Positions 1-12,700 of a stretch of DNA of 64,000 bases are shown here, piece by piece. The notes below the pieces were generated by a model. That model saw only the letters and a program-made list of their open reading frames with translations, was not told the origin of the DNA and did not search any database. Numbering within the stretch: the stretch's first letter is position 1; each line of letters begins with the position of its first letter. Location: contig JAGVVL010000001.1 of assembly GCA_018287875.1 (NCBI GenBank), positions 7,936,001-8,000,000 on the forward strand. Reading direction: 5' to 3'. Origin of the DNA: Nigrospora sphaerica. Lineage: Eukaryota > Ascomycota > Sordariomycetes > Amphisphaeriales > Apiosporaceae. Made by a program: the position numbers and the translations under genes.

Positions 1-117
1 GTCATCCTTTACCTGGGCCCGGAGCTCATTGATAACTCACATCCGTTTGTGCCTTGTCACTTTGTCCTTTATACGCTCGCTCCTTCTGACCTATTAAGAA
101 GCCCCAAATTTGCCATC

Positions 118-1094
118 ATGATGAAGTGTTACGGGATCGTTGTTCTTGCCGTCTTTACTACCACCCACGTCTTCGGCCATGGCGTCATCACCGAGATCCG
201 AGGGGCCAACAACGTCACGATGCCAGGCCTATCGGTCCAGGACGGCACACCCCGAGACTGTCCCAGCCCTCTTTGCGGTTCCGAGGCCGACACTTCGATC
301 ATCCGTACCCGGGAGATGGGCACGAGCCGCGCCAGCGCGCTGGGCCGAACGCAGGGCGACGGGCCCGTAAGTGCCGAAAAGATGATGGCGGTCTTCATGG
401 ATACAGCCGCTGCTAACAGCAGCGAGGTCAAGGTAAGGGACTAGCACTCCCTGAGTGGGAAAAAAACGACTTATAGTTGACTCGTCCAAAGGCCGCTCGC
501 AAGTTGCATATGGCCAACAAGGCTCGCTATGCGACGCTTTCGGTGCGTGCCGAGAACGGTGGCCTCTGGACACCGAAGGGTACCGTCGAGACTGGTAAGA
601 ACAGAGCCCCTGTGCGCGGAACCCCCTGTTCTCTGCTCGTACTGAAGACCGTGGCTCCAGCTGTCAAGGCCGCTACCGGGGGGGGTGCCGACGGTCTGCC
701 GACGTGTGCGGACGACGGCACCGTTACCATGACCTTCCACCAGGTGAACCAGGACGGGGCCGGGCCCCTGACGGCCATGATCGACGCCACATCGGGCGGC
801 ACCGACGTCGACGCCTTCAAGCCGGCAACGGTCACGCAGAACGTCCCCGGCCTCGGCATTGGCGGCCTCTCGGCGGCGCAGGTCATGGACTTTCCCGTGG
901 CTGTCCAGATGCCCCAGGGAATGACGTGCCAGGGCACCGTCGGCGGCGTCCAGAACGTCTGCATCGTTCGCCTCAACAACGCCGCGCTGACCGGCCCGTT
1001 CGGCGGCTCAGCTGCCTTTACTCAGAGCCCGGCAGCTAAGAAGCGGGCCATCGAGTTCAACCTCGCTAGGCGCCGGTTTGCTCGCGGTCTTTAA
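118..1094 (+). CDS. GEgh16/MAS3-like secreted surface protein
   Basis: Likely secreted, fungal-specific GEgh16/MAS-type protein, a family known for expression in infection structures of plant- and insect-pathogenic fungi; its molecular activity is not established. The ATG at 118 (the first of two adjacent ATGs) opens a signal peptide of about 20 residues ending in HVFG, so the mature protein would begin HGVIT. Family hallmarks are DTSIIR near residue 60, and in the last exon TMTFHQVNQDGAGPL, DVPGL-like VPGLGIGGLSA, MPQGMTCQGTVGG and a C-terminal FGGSAAFTQSPAAKKRAIE. Proposed exons are 118-432, 477-594 and 661-1094 (introns with GTAAGG and GTAAGA donors), giving about 288 aa. The middle exon is poorly conserved in the family: its acceptor could be at 491 instead of 476, and the second intron is a multiple of three, so skipping it would stay in frame. 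The family call is firm; the exact exon borders are inferred. Confidence 0.85.
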
Positions 1095-3026
1095 ACGGAG
1101 GAGCCGTGCTTGACCATGTGTGGCGGCGTGGCGTGGCATTTTAGGGGGGTGAACGGGCGGGAGGAGGTTTCTCTATACGCTTCGGTGCACAAATCCGGCG
1201 GCCTCAATTGACTTGAGACGCTAGCGTGCTTGTTTTCAGCAACATATGGCTTTGCCCTATCGTTAACTTGAGTCCCATGCCGCTTCTTTTCCCGACGTTT
1301 TGATGGGCCGACCAAGTATGGGGAGTTGATAATCGATGGACAAACATGACGGATGCGTGTGCTACATACACGCCACTTTGCGTTCTCGGGTTGGGAGGCT
1401 TTGCTCCTGTGAGGAAGTAGAAGGCCGGTGGTATCATCATGCATGGGGTTAGCGCTTCGTCATGTAACAGTCGTGCAGCGCACAAGGCTGATGGTTCCAA
1501 CCGCATTGCTTTGCTACCACGAGCCAGGACGCTTTGGGCGAAGAGGAGGAGGCTTAGTCCCCTTGCTAGCAACGGAGTATCCGGACCTGAGTTTCGATGT
1601 TGGAGGTGCAAAAAGCCACCGGGGGCGGCAATTTAAGCACCATTGATGTTAGTACAGGGTTCAATTTCGTTGCTGGGCAACTCCCACATAAAAAATACGA
1701 AGGCGGCAGCCAGACCGTCACCTCTGTGTTTCTAGTAGGATTCCTATATCATTCATTACCTACTTACGGGCTACGTTGTATTCTAAGAGGATTTGAACAC
1801 CGCCTCTTCCCATAGGTAGGTACATAGTTCCTTTGCCTCTCCGGTCGCCTATGCCGCTGCCACCATGATAAACTGGCCCGATTGGCCGGGGCGATGAGCT
1901 GCGGATGGGGCTTTCTTCAGCTTCAGCCGGGGCTTCACGACAAGGCTGCAGGATTGGGTTGGTTGGCCCCACACACTTAAATATAGATCACGGCTCCATC
2001 GCCGTCCATGCAGCCCCGTTGACACTTGTTTTTCACCTTGATTATTGGGACGGATAGTTGCCAGTGGACGGGATCAGCCCCTACGGCCAAAAAAACACAA
2101 GGCCGAAACGAAATTGAGGTAATACCGGCCAGTTGCTGATTCCATATTCCAGGATCGAGGTGTCAATTGGTGCTCGCAGCAGCAGCACCGAGAGCGATCA
2201 GCAAGTGGCAGGTGCGCCTGCCGGCCAGTTTGCCCGTTTGCCCGTTTGCCGGGCAAAGCACGCTTAGTACACACGACGTACCTACTTACTGTAAGTACTT
2301 TAGGGAAAGGAAGGAGGCAAGTCCCCGTAGGATATACACTGCCTCCTCCTCGCCTGCAAACGGCCTCGTTGCCCCCGTGCGACCAACAGTTTTTACCTAC
2401 CTCCACTATGGCTTCCATCCAAGGAATCTCGTCATATCCGCTCCATTCCACCACTGTTTCCGACCCTTCCTCACCCACGTGCCAACCGACATGTATCGTA
2501 CGGGGATACTCATCCCACGGGCACGAGCATGGAAGCAAGGCAAACAACTGGGAGGCAAACACGGGCACCTCCTCCCATCATGGATCCGATCCGCCCGCCG
2601 CCCGAGATTGCGGCCAGACAACCTGTGATTGTGTGTTTCTCCTCCACCCCCCGTCAAACGGTCCGTGTGCGCTCATGCCACGTCCCGCAAGTCGCCCACC
2701 GGCCAACCTCGTGGACGGGGGGGCCCTCATCGCCACGAATGTTTGCCAACACAACTGCCGTGCTAGCTATCAACTAGGGGAAGAAGCAACTAGTAAACTG
2801 GGGCTTGGTGTTGTGCCCTGCCCCTCCCCGAGTCAGCAATTAGTCGCTCTGCTCATTCCCGACCCGGTCCAATATATCCACCACCCGGCCTATCATCACA
2901 TCGCCGCTCTTTCATCTTGGGGGACTATGCTATTCCTTCGCCCCGGGCCCAACTTACAACCTCTGCACACCTCCCGGCACCTCCTACCCACAAGAGGCCA
3001 GCCTCAATTGCGCCTCGTCGGCCGAG
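1095..3026. other. Intergenic stretch, no gene seen
   Basis: No coding pattern I trust. Several open frames exist, but they lack biased third positions and family signatures. It holds a TAGGTA-type motif near 1815, a TTTGCCCG repeat with a hairpin at 2229-2257, and a C-rich region before the next gene that is probably its promoter and leader. Confidence 0.6.
2229..2257. repeat. TTTGCCCG tandem copies with hairpin
   Basis: TTTGCCCG occurs twice in tandem (2229-2244), and the end folds on itself: TTTGCC, one G, then GGCAAA at 2245-2257. It lies about 0.8 kb upstream of the membrane-protein gene. Role unknown. Confidence 0.6.
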
Positions 3027-5898
3027 ATGGCGGACCAACCCGGGGGCCAAACACGACTTGACTACGAGGGCTTCCTCTCCTCAACCTTTTCCCGCCGGCG
3101 TGCATATCACCGGATGAGTCCCAGCGAGGAGATCGATCTATCTGAAATCGAACCCGCCTCGCAGTGCTCACCCAAATTGTCATCCGCCATGGAAACCACT
3201 GGGCCAAACGACGCACCGGCGCCATTACGACCTTCCGATGGCGCTGTTAATCCTCCTTGGGACGACAACGTTCCATCAAAAGCAGCTCATGGCCGCGAAC
3301 CCAGTCCAAATCTTCCCACCGTCTTGGTGCCGCCGCTATCGCCGCTGGAGGGAGAAGAACCGCAACTTACAGAAGCAGACGTGGCGCCTGCAAGCCAGAC
3401 ACCACGGGAACCGCGCAAAACACGATTCCGCGAGATGCTGATGAGGTCGCTGTCCTCGTCCCGAGAGAAGTATGCGTCGACAGCGGAAGCCGAAACCATC
3501 AGGGATGTGTCGGGTGTTTCGAGCGCCCGCACAAGCGCTCTTTACGCCATCCCAGAACAGCAGAGCAGCAGCGAGGAAGTCGAGGGATTTGCCAAACGAC
3601 ACAACGCAATGCCACCAAACTGCAGTTCACGGAAGGATGTTTTCGTCCGCCGGCGCAGCTGGCTTTACGTCATCCTGGTGATTCTTTCCGTTTACTCGAC
3701 AGTTCTGAGTGGTATGTGGTTCGTCGTTTCTATCCTCCAACCGCGATATGGTAGGGGTATATCGTCCTCTGCACATGGGACACAGAAGCTCCAACCGGCC
3801 ACAGCATCACTTCTAGCTGCTCTCTTTGCCAAAACCACCGAATTGTCCTTCGTGACAGTATTTGTGGCTTTCGTAGGGCAAGTTTTGACACGACGCGCCT
3901 TTGCCCAGGGATCCAGGGGCACGTCTCTGGCGGAGATGACCATGCGCAACTGGGTGATACAGCCGGGCTCCCTTTTCACCATGGCCAAGGGGGTTCCCCA
4001 GGCAGCTGGCACCCTCCTTGGAGCCCTGACACTCCTGGCCACCGTTGGCAGCATATTCTACACCACAGCCTCCGACGCCATGGTGTCGCCCAAGCTCAAG
4101 TTCGGCGCCTGGGAGTCTCAAGTGCTGCAGGGCCGTGTTGTAGCTTCATACGCAAACCCTTTCTTCATCAGGGATAAATGCACCACGCCGGTTCCCTTCG
4201 ACATCGACCCTATCAACGCGGGGCCCTCATGCAACGACGTGGAATACTCTGGCCAGAGCTACCGGAACCTGTTGGCGTTTATGAAAACCTGGCAAGACAT
4301 TGCCAACAATAGCGAGCCTCGTGGCGATATGAGCGAGCGACCTGCGGGCACGGCCATCCTCTATGATAACACGACCATGTATGCTACCTGGATCGATACA
4401 GACCACGGCAACGTAGCCAAGAACTTTGAGGCTCACAAACGGATCATCAACAATGTGACGCTCGCCATGCCCCACCCGGGCGTATACGCAGCCGCTACCG
4501 ACCCAAGAAACGACATCCTGCAACCAAGCGATCTGTCAGATGTGGGCGAGTACCAGATCCGGGCCAGCGTTGTGTCGCCTGTTGTTAACACCATGTGCGT
4601 GAATATGGCCGGACGTGAGCTCGCTCCATTAGTGTACACCGCCTGGCCACACGCACGAAGCGAGAAGACGGGCGTCCTAGACCAAGTCAAGGGAAATGAC
4701 ACATGGGAGGCCGACATCCCGGGGCCTTCTGATACAGAGTGGCTGAATAAGACGGTAGTGGATGGCGTTTTTCGATGGGGTCCCCAGTACCGCCGTCGAC
4801 CCCCGGTCTTCCAACTGGTGCGTCGCTGGTATCCCAGGTTTGATTTCTGCCGCCCCTTGAGCTCCTTACTGACTGCTATGCCGTGGTTTAGTTCCCGGCT
4901 GATTTTAACATGATTACCAACACGAGCGTGGCAGGCTCGGACGCCATCTACCTGCTGGCCAAATCCAACTTGACCACCGATTACACACTGTGTGAGCTGC
5001 GATCCTGGGTGTCACCAAGCTGTTCAACCCGGTTCAGCATTTCGGGCATCTCGGGTGCCAATATGCGAGCGAACTGTGAGGACCCCGACGATAACAATGC
5101 GTATATCCGCTCGGAGCCGGATGCCTATATCGAACCGTCGATGGACTGGAAAAACGCGGCGGACCAGGTGATTTTCATCCTGATAAAACGAGAGCCTATC
5201 TTTCTTTATTTAACTGACAAAACGGGATTTAGTGGCGGCTTAGCATGGACCTCAACGGCGGCGTCAGCAATAACGACGCGTCTAACGCCCGCATCCTGAC
5301 CAACTTGATAGTGCACGCACCCGAGCTGCCGTCGAAGCTGCCGTCCATGGCCGAGGCGCTCTCGGTGCTGGCCAGCTCCACTTTGGTCGTGGGCTCGCTC
5401 GACACGACGTACCGGCACTACTGGAACGACAGTTACGCATCGCACCTACTCGACCCTCCCGTCTACGAGTCCTTCAACGCGGCTATCAAGACGCAGCAGT
5501 ACACGTCGACGCACGAGGCCGGCTGGCAGGCCATCTTCTACGTTGTGTTGGGACTCGTCTTTGTCCTCAATATCGTCTGCCTCGTCTACTTCATCTTCTG
5601 TAATGGCATGGTGACCGACTTCACCGAGCCGCAAAACGCCTTTGCGCTCGCCATCAACTCGCCGCCAAGTCAGCAGCTGCAGGGGAGCTGCGGCGGCGGG
5701 CCCAGCTCGCGCGAAGAAATAGCTGTTCCTTGGCGCGTCGCCTACACTGAGCCCGCCAACCACTACTTCTTCGAGGAGGCCAAGCCCCCCCGCTACAGCA
5801 GCCAGAGCATGGCGAGTGGTGCAGAAACCCTGCTGCCCTACGGAGGCAGATATTCCAATAGCTACAAAAGGCTAAGTCGAGACCGGCCTTGGCTGTAA
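3027..5898 (+). CDS. Fungal-specific four-pass membrane protein with large ectodomain
   Basis: A recognisable but uncharacterised fungal membrane protein family. Exons 3027-4817, 4892-5167 and 5233-5898 (introns of 74 and 65 nt, both phase 0) give about 910 aa. Residues 1-205 are a polar, Ser/Pro/Glu-rich cytoplasmic-type tail. Hydrophobic segments lie near 212-236, 260-285, 325-347 and 788-812. Between the third and fourth is a region of about 440 residues with many N-glycosylation sequons (NNT, NVT, NDT, NKT, NTS, NLT) and several cysteines, so it is probably lumenal or extracellular. The motif MTMRNWVIQPGSLFT near residue 300 is typical of the family. A tail of about 100 residues follows the last segment. 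The ATG at 3027 is the first in frame. No enzyme motif is visible. Topology and family membership are inferred from sequence; function is unknown. Confidence 0.85.
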
Positions 5899-6406
5899 TG
5901 CGCGTCTATCCCCCCCTCGATAGGAAGCCCGCCAGGTCCCGTACCAGCCCGTACTTGGACAACCACAGATAGAGATTAATGTATTGGCAAAGTAGAGGCT
6001 GTTCTCCGTCGTGAATGTATAATTACATGGGGTCCTAGTTGCTGACCGGCAACGGAGCTGCTACAGAACCTGGACCATCGCGCGACACAAATCACGAGGC
6101 ACTAGATAGGCCAACGGATCGCAAAGGGCCGAGGAAATGAACAGGTATCTACTCGATAGGTTTGGTCGTCCGCACTGCTCATCACACCAGCTTCATTCCG
6201 TGTCGTACAATTTCAGTGGTAAGAGAATGCAACCCACGCCTTCGCAACCAAGGAATACACCACCCAATCCGTGCCTGCCAGAAGAAGCCATTGCTCATTT
6301 CAGTGTAGATCCCCTGGCTTCTCTGTGTCCCTCTTGCACAGCAAACCCCTTAACATGGCTTCGCCAAGGGGCCCCCAACTCAGGACAAGCGCTCACTAAC
6401 TCGGGT
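5899..6406. other. Convergent 3' intergenic region
   Basis: Lies between the stop of the membrane protein and the stop of spt16, which face each other, so it should hold both 3' UTRs. No gene seen. Confidence 0.6.
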
Positions 6407-9400
6407 TCACCGACGCTTCTTGCCTCCAGCAGCCTGCTTGCCGCCACCCGAGCTTTTCCCTCTCCGCTCCTCCTCTTCAAGGGCCGATTCGCGGTCTTTG
6501 CGCTTCGCCTTCTTCTCCAGCTCATCCCAGTCCTCGCCCTCGTCGTCCTCCTCATCATCCTCGTCGCTAGCTTCAGCAGATGCATTGCTATCAAAATCGG
6601 AGTCTTCCTCGGAGGACTCAGAAACCTCGTCGAGATCGCTGTCGTCCATCTCGAAAGCCGACTCCTCGTCTTCGTCCTCTTGGTCCTCGTCATCGCTGTC
6701 GTTGGCGAGGAACGACCAGCCGCCGTCCACGAAGAACTGGTGCGAATCGGCCGTGACCGTCTTCATAATTGTTGGCCAGTTCAGGTTCAGGGGACCTTCG
6801 CTGAAGGGAATATCAGACGAGTCCAGCCACTCCTTGACGTCCTCGAGGGATTCGACCGGAATCGTGTTGACGTGGAACGGAGCTCGAGTGAAGTCTTTGA
6901 AGACAAAGACCAGGTCGAAGTTCTTGAGACCGAATTGGACACGTTCCAAGTGAGCAACCTCTATGTCGTCCAATGTGATCACCATAAAGGGCGGCTCGGT
7001 GACCTGGATAAGACAGTCTGTGGTGGGCTGAATGTAGACATTGCTGCGGAACGGTACACCGTTGAAGCCAAGTTCTCGCAGCGGCATGTCCACCTCGAGA
7101 CCCTCGTTCTTGCCGGCCTCGGCAATCTTGGTGGCAAAGTTCTGGAAGAGACGGTCAAGCTCGGCACGACGGCGGCGTTCCTCCTGCTCCGCCTCGAACT
7201 CATCCTCGTCACCATATCGGTACTTCCGCTTGCGGTTGCCAGTCTCGTCAAATTGTATGTCGGTGGCCTCGCGGTAGAACTGCACGTCCTTTGTCTTCTT
7301 CTTGTTTCCCACGAGGATGGGGTCCTTGAGGTGGATGTGAATGATGACGATCAACTCATGAGCACACGGCTGGAAGAAAAGGTGCTTGATATTGGAGAAC
7401 AGCACGTCCACTCGCTGTTGGCTGCTGAGGGGCGACTGGTAACGAAGACCGTTCTGGTGGATTTCGACCTTGCCAGGCACACGCTTGCCCTCCATGGCCG
7501 GGCGGATGAAGACATTGTCGAGGACGGCAGGGCGGCGGTCTGTAGAATGTCAGCAGCGGCACGTAGGAACAGTAGGCAGGATGAGACTTACTTCGAATTT
7601 CCACCAGCTTGTCTTGCTCAACAACGTCCTCCATTTCCTTCTTTGCTTGTTCCTTCTTCGTGGCCTCTTTCTTCATGTTCGATATTTGGGTTGCTATCTC
7701 CTCGTATCGATCACCGTCCAGAGATCGGAACGTCAAGCTCCTAACAAACTGAGCGGAGGCATCCTCAAAGGGCTGATCATCCTTCCGGCCGACTCCCTGA
7801 CCTGGAGATAGAAAGTTGATCCTAAGGAATGACCACTCTCCTTCGTCGTTTTTGCTCGCGTTCTTGATCGTTTGGATATGGAAGGGCACAGGCCGGCCCA
7901 TGACCGGGAGTATGACAGTGGCGTTCTTCTGGTCAACCACGATTTCCAGGTTCTTCACCTTGGCAGGGAACTGGTTGTCGCGCTTGTACGACTCGAACTT
8001 CTTGAACTTCTTGACCTCCGTGCCGTTCTGGTCGCTGGTAGACTCGGCAAACCGTGCCATACCCTCCTTCTGCTTCTTGGCAGCGAGCTCCTTTTGGTGT
8101 TCTCGGCGTCTCTTCTCTTGGTCCTCGTCGACTTGCGTCGTTCGCTCCGAGCGCAATCGCGTATTGGTGATGTTTTTGGTAGCAACACCACCGACGCGAC
8201 CGTCCTTCTTTTCCTTCTTGGGGGCCGGCTTCTCATCCTCCTCGTCCTTGAAGAAGAACGACGTGGCATCGAGCTCCGTCGGTGCATCGCCAGTGAACAC
8301 GATGGGTTCACTGCTGGTTACACGGATGGTGTCGGTGATGACCAAGGAATATGTCTTGCTGAGCTTATCCTGGGGCTGAGGGTTCTCGATATCTGAGAAG
8401 CCGGTCGAGATGCAGAGTGTCATGCCGTCTTTGAGGGCTCTGCTGTTCTTGGCATTAAGGATGAGGGTAGGGTCCTTGGTTTCAAGGCCAATACCGGCGC
8501 CCACATTTTTGAGGAAATGTTTCTCCAGCTCTGGCTTCTTGGCTCTGATGAAGCCGATGGCCTTCTTGTAGACGTCGCTGACGATGACGCCGTCCCGGAT
8601 CTCTTTGAGCACTAGGTTGTGCACGGCGAACAACATTTTGTAGTTGCTCTCCTGGGTCTTATTGGGGTCGACCAGAAAGGTCCGAGCGATGACGGAGCTA
8701 TAGGACCTGTATCGCAGACCCATGCCAGCAATAATAATGCCAGCATGCAGGTAATCGTCGTTGGGCGGCGAATGCAGCTTAAGATCATACTTGCCACCGC
8801 TCTGTACAGCAGGGCCCAGGTACCAGTCGAGATTGTTCGGGTCGAGATCGGAGGGAAGCTTTTGCTTGTTGGGCAGCTCGACCGCCTTCCACCATTTGGT
8901 ATCGTCGAGCTTCTGGTCGACTTTATTGGCCAGGGCGCTGTGTTTAACCTTCTTCTCCTGGTCGAGGATATCGGACATCTGGTCGAGAAAGTAGGGGTTC
9001 ATCAGAGCCACGCAAGCCTTGGAGGCGGTTCGCATGGCACGGAGCTCAGCCTCGTCCTTGACAGAGAAGGCGGCCGACGAGAGGGCGAGGGAAATGTCGG
9101 CCTCCTCGACATCTTTGCACTTGTCTTGGAAGACCTTGTTCCACTCATCGACGAAAGGTCCCTTGGAGTTGTCCTTGGCGATGGTGCCCAATTTCTTGCC
9201 CGAAGCGTTGATGGTTTCGGCGATCTTGAGGAAGAGTTTCTCGTTCTCGGCGGCGTCCTTGCCTCGTACGAGGACCTCGATGGGGAAACGGCCGCCTTTG
9301 AGCTGTTCGAGGTGCTTGGCTGCAAGCAAGTCAGCGAGGGGTCCGATGATGACGTGTCTGCCTGAATGCATACCCTTCTTGGCAGTGGTGACAACGTAGA

Positions 9401-9725
9401 GGCAGTCGGTGGTAAACAGCATGAGTGTGGTTGGGAACTCGTAGCCCAGTAACCAGAACTGCGCATCTCGTCAGCAACACATCGCTTCTAGGCCGCGGGC
9501 GAGCGAGCGTGTGCGATTTGCGCGCACGCGGGACTAGGCAAGACGTACATGCATCGCATTGTTCTTGTGGAATTCCGGATTCTCTTCGACCTTGCCCATC
9601 ATGATGACAATGGAGGACACGCCGCCGAAGACCTGATCGCCGGCGCGCTTGTCATTCTTCCAGGCGCCAATGAAGTGGTTGATGCGCTCCTGGAAGAGTT
9701 TGCCGTCGATCTTGATGTCGCCCAT
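6407..9725 (-). CDS. spt16: FACT complex subunit Spt16
   Basis: Large subunit of the FACT histone chaperone (with Pob3), which opens and restores nucleosomes ahead of RNA and DNA polymerases in the nucleus. Exons 9725-9549, 9458-7592 and 7539-6407 (introns of 90 and 52 nt) give about 1058 aa, the usual length. The N-terminal aminopeptidase-like domain (about 1-450) starts with [15 protein letters not shown] and contains [17 protein letters not shown] across the first intron. It is followed by the Spt16 middle and Rtt106-like domains ([48 protein letters not shown]). The C-terminus is a highly acidic tail (about 960-1022), then a short basic end (GGKKRR), as expected for histone binding and nuclear import. 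The split codon at the second intron joins EIR to [14 protein letters not shown]. Very secure. Confidence 0.97.
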
Positions 9726-12700
9726 CTTGACGGAGACGCGTTCGAGTCGCGTTGATGAAGATGGTCGACGGCCGAGATGTTGTTCTGGTGGTGATGGGAG
9801 GGAACTTGGGAAGGCTGAAATGGTCGCAGCTGCTGCCTTTCCTAGTAGCCTACGAAAATGGTTTCGAACCGTGAATCGGCTTGGTGACGCGAAAAAGAAG
9901 TGGGGACCTTGGAGCTAGGCGCCGTGCAGCGCGTTGGGGGGTTTAATTGAACTGCAACAGTGACAGGTACTCGGAGATGTATGAAGGATGGAAGGTAGCT
10001 CTAAACATCCGCGCGGGTAATGGAGGTAGGAATCCCCATCAACTCCGTACATTCTCCCATACAGGCCACCTACACCTTTTAAACTGACATTGCAATCTGC
10101 AATCAAGCTCGTGGTATTGGCACGTTGGTGGTCTATGAGGTGCATGGGTACCTAGAGCACACATCGTGAAGAACTACGTCAGCCTTCAGGTTGCCGGATA
10201 CTTCGGGTTGCCCGTGGCAGCCTTTGCAAACATTCTGTAGAAGGTGTTAAGCAAGTCGAACGGCTATTCAAAACCATGTGGCATTCACAAGCCTCTATGC
10301 CCATTCTCACACGGCTGTTACACGCGTCTACTGATCCTGTTTGAAGCTTCATATTCTCCTCCGTCTTTTGTCTTGCTGGCTCTTTGAAAATCTCCGATGT
10401 CGCAGGCTATTCGTATGTGCAAGCAAGCCGAATCAGCCAAGGACGATGCTCCTACCCATCCACTGACAAGTATCTAGGCGAGCTTGCACTCGGGCTTCTC
10501 AGAAGTGGTATCCGGTAGCGGCATATCGGAGCACCCGCTGGCGAATGGGCTATGATAACGAACAAGCGAGGATGATAACAACCAAATCCGAGAACAAAGA
10601 CAGGAAATTAAGTAAAGAAGATTTCTTATAGGTATTGAATCGCCTTGCGTTTACCTTTACGATACCCAAGTCAAGTGCATAAACTCCAATGCGTTCTTTC
10701 CTTGTTATGCGCCACGTACTTCGTCAGACCGCCGGGAACTAAGAGGTTCGGACGGAGATATGCGATCCAGGGACGTAGGAAGGTGCTCGGAGATGTGTTC
10801 ATATTCTTGTCTATCCAGCCCTCGCCCACCAGGTGGAGAAATGCGAGCGACTGTAGCTTATCAAGAGACGCAGGAGATCGTGTATCAGATCGAGCTTGGC
10901 TGCATCTCAGTCTCCAATGGCAAAGTGACAAATTCGACTGATCTGTCCGTTTGGTTTGTAATACGAAGCAGGTGCCGTTGCCGCTGTGAGATAGATGCAG
11001 GATGCTCAATCGTCACTCTGTGAACAGATGACTTGTGGCATCATCTCTCCCACCCGTCTTGTCCGTAGGAAAGACTGAGAAGTACGAAACTCTTATAATA
11101 GCAGCATTTGGATATTTAAACCCTAAATTGGGTAGGCAGTCCGACGAAAATATTACAATTCTTGCTGAAAAGGCCAGCAACGTCTTTTCGTGCACAGGGG
11201 CGCTTGGTGAAGGCCTGAGACGGCCTTGCAGTATGTGGTGTGTTTGCCCGCTGTGCACGTCTCCCATGATAAGTCTTACAGTCCTAAAGAAGAGCAGATT
11301 ATATCGGTGGTCCGCATCCTCAGCCATAACGGAGTTTGGCGAAACGTTGGTCAAGACGGGCCGAAAGCGGTCCAGGCTGAGAATGATTGTTGTCTACAGC
11401 CAGGGCTCGGCAGCGAACAACATGGGGAACCTGAAAGGCCCACAGGTAGCTGGATCTCAAAGGAGAAAAAACGGGCAGCAGAAACATGAAGCTGGCACGA
11501 GTGTTGAGCAGGTACGATGCCGCGGCCCCTCCTACGGCATGCGACCTTGCTACAAAGAGTCAGCCTTCCGGTCACTGGGCAAGCCAGTTACCCGGCCTTT
11601 CGTAGAACAAGTAACAACCAAGCAAGATAGAAAGAGTTCTCTTATCTGAGATGTGCCTCGTCAAGCTCGATCAGAGATCCTGCCGGTGGGAACCGCCATT
11701 TTATGACTGGGCTGATACGGTACAAGCTAGGTAGAGCCTGCCCCCCTGACATGCACTTCGCTGAACTATCCTTCCCTGCAAGTGGCAGGGCTCGCATGGC
11801 AAACCGGGGGGGCGCACAATACTCTAGTTGGTTTGTGGCTGAGTGACAACTACCGGTCTCTTTGGGCGCCCCTCCGCTCCCATGCCCCTTTCGATCACAA
11901 AAACGTCACGTTTTGTGGCCTCCTAGAGATCAAATATCGTGGCAATGGAATATGTTTGACGTGATGAACTGGCGCCGTGGCGCGAAATGCCTCACCCTCG
12001 ACCACAATGGAAATCAAGGCTGCGTAGTTCGTCTGCCGGACATTGGCTTGCTAGACTGGGGAGGAGGGGGTACATTCTTTCACCATTGTCCCTTTAATTT
12101 GTGCTGGCCCATGGTTGACGACACCCGTCTCTATCATCAGCTGCCATGTCAGAGGGTACAACTCTGACGCCCCCTCCCCTACCACCTCTTTCGAGGAGGA
12201 GACGGACAATGCGTGGACATGCGGTCACGAGTCTCAATTTGAAGGCACTCAAGTAAGTCACGCTGCCGAGCACAAGTAAAAAGGAGGTTGGTCATCTGCA
12301 TGGAAGAGCGGCATGCATGTGTAAACGGGGCCAAGCTAGATGCACAGCTACAGAAAGCTCTATGGCCGTGGGGAACATATTCGTGAGCGTTCTGGGACCA
12401 TAAACGCGCCAAGGCGACGGCGGCATGCACCCTTTCCGTCGGTGATAGTCTGACTGAGCCTTTTCAGCCTTAGGGACGTCTCAGCTTTTCATCCATGCGC
12501 ACGGATAGCACAAGGACGCGCGAGTGTGAGCTGAAGTAGCTGCATACTTTTACGGAGCTTATGGTGGCCCGAAAATGGCACCAACTTCCATGCCTACCTA
12601 GTACATAGCACTCCAGCAGGACTTGGTCATGATCTGCCATACCCCACTTCAATCTCCACATTTACGAGGAGCCGTCGGAGCCCACGTAAGCTGGCAAGGT

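Noticed and set aside
1785..1820. tRNA-like T-loop (GTTCAAATCC on the minus strand)
   Set aside because: No pairing stem or other cloverleaf arms.
2246..3061. 271-codon open frame on + strand
   Set aside because: Begins without a credible ATG context, lacks codon bias, and runs into the start of the membrane-protein gene.
6137..7744. 535-codon open frame on + strand
   Set aside because: It is antisense to the well-supported spt16 exons, including its acidic tail, and has no family features.
8619..9365. 248-codon open frame on + strand
   Set aside because: Antisense to spt16.
9841..9930. tRNA-like T-loop (GGTTCGAAACC on the minus strand)
   Set aside because: The flanking bases do not pair into a five-base T stem and no acceptor or D arm fits.
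11035..11649. 204-codon open frame on + strand in the 5 kb gap
   Set aside because: Third positions are unbiased and no motif is recognisable; most likely chance.
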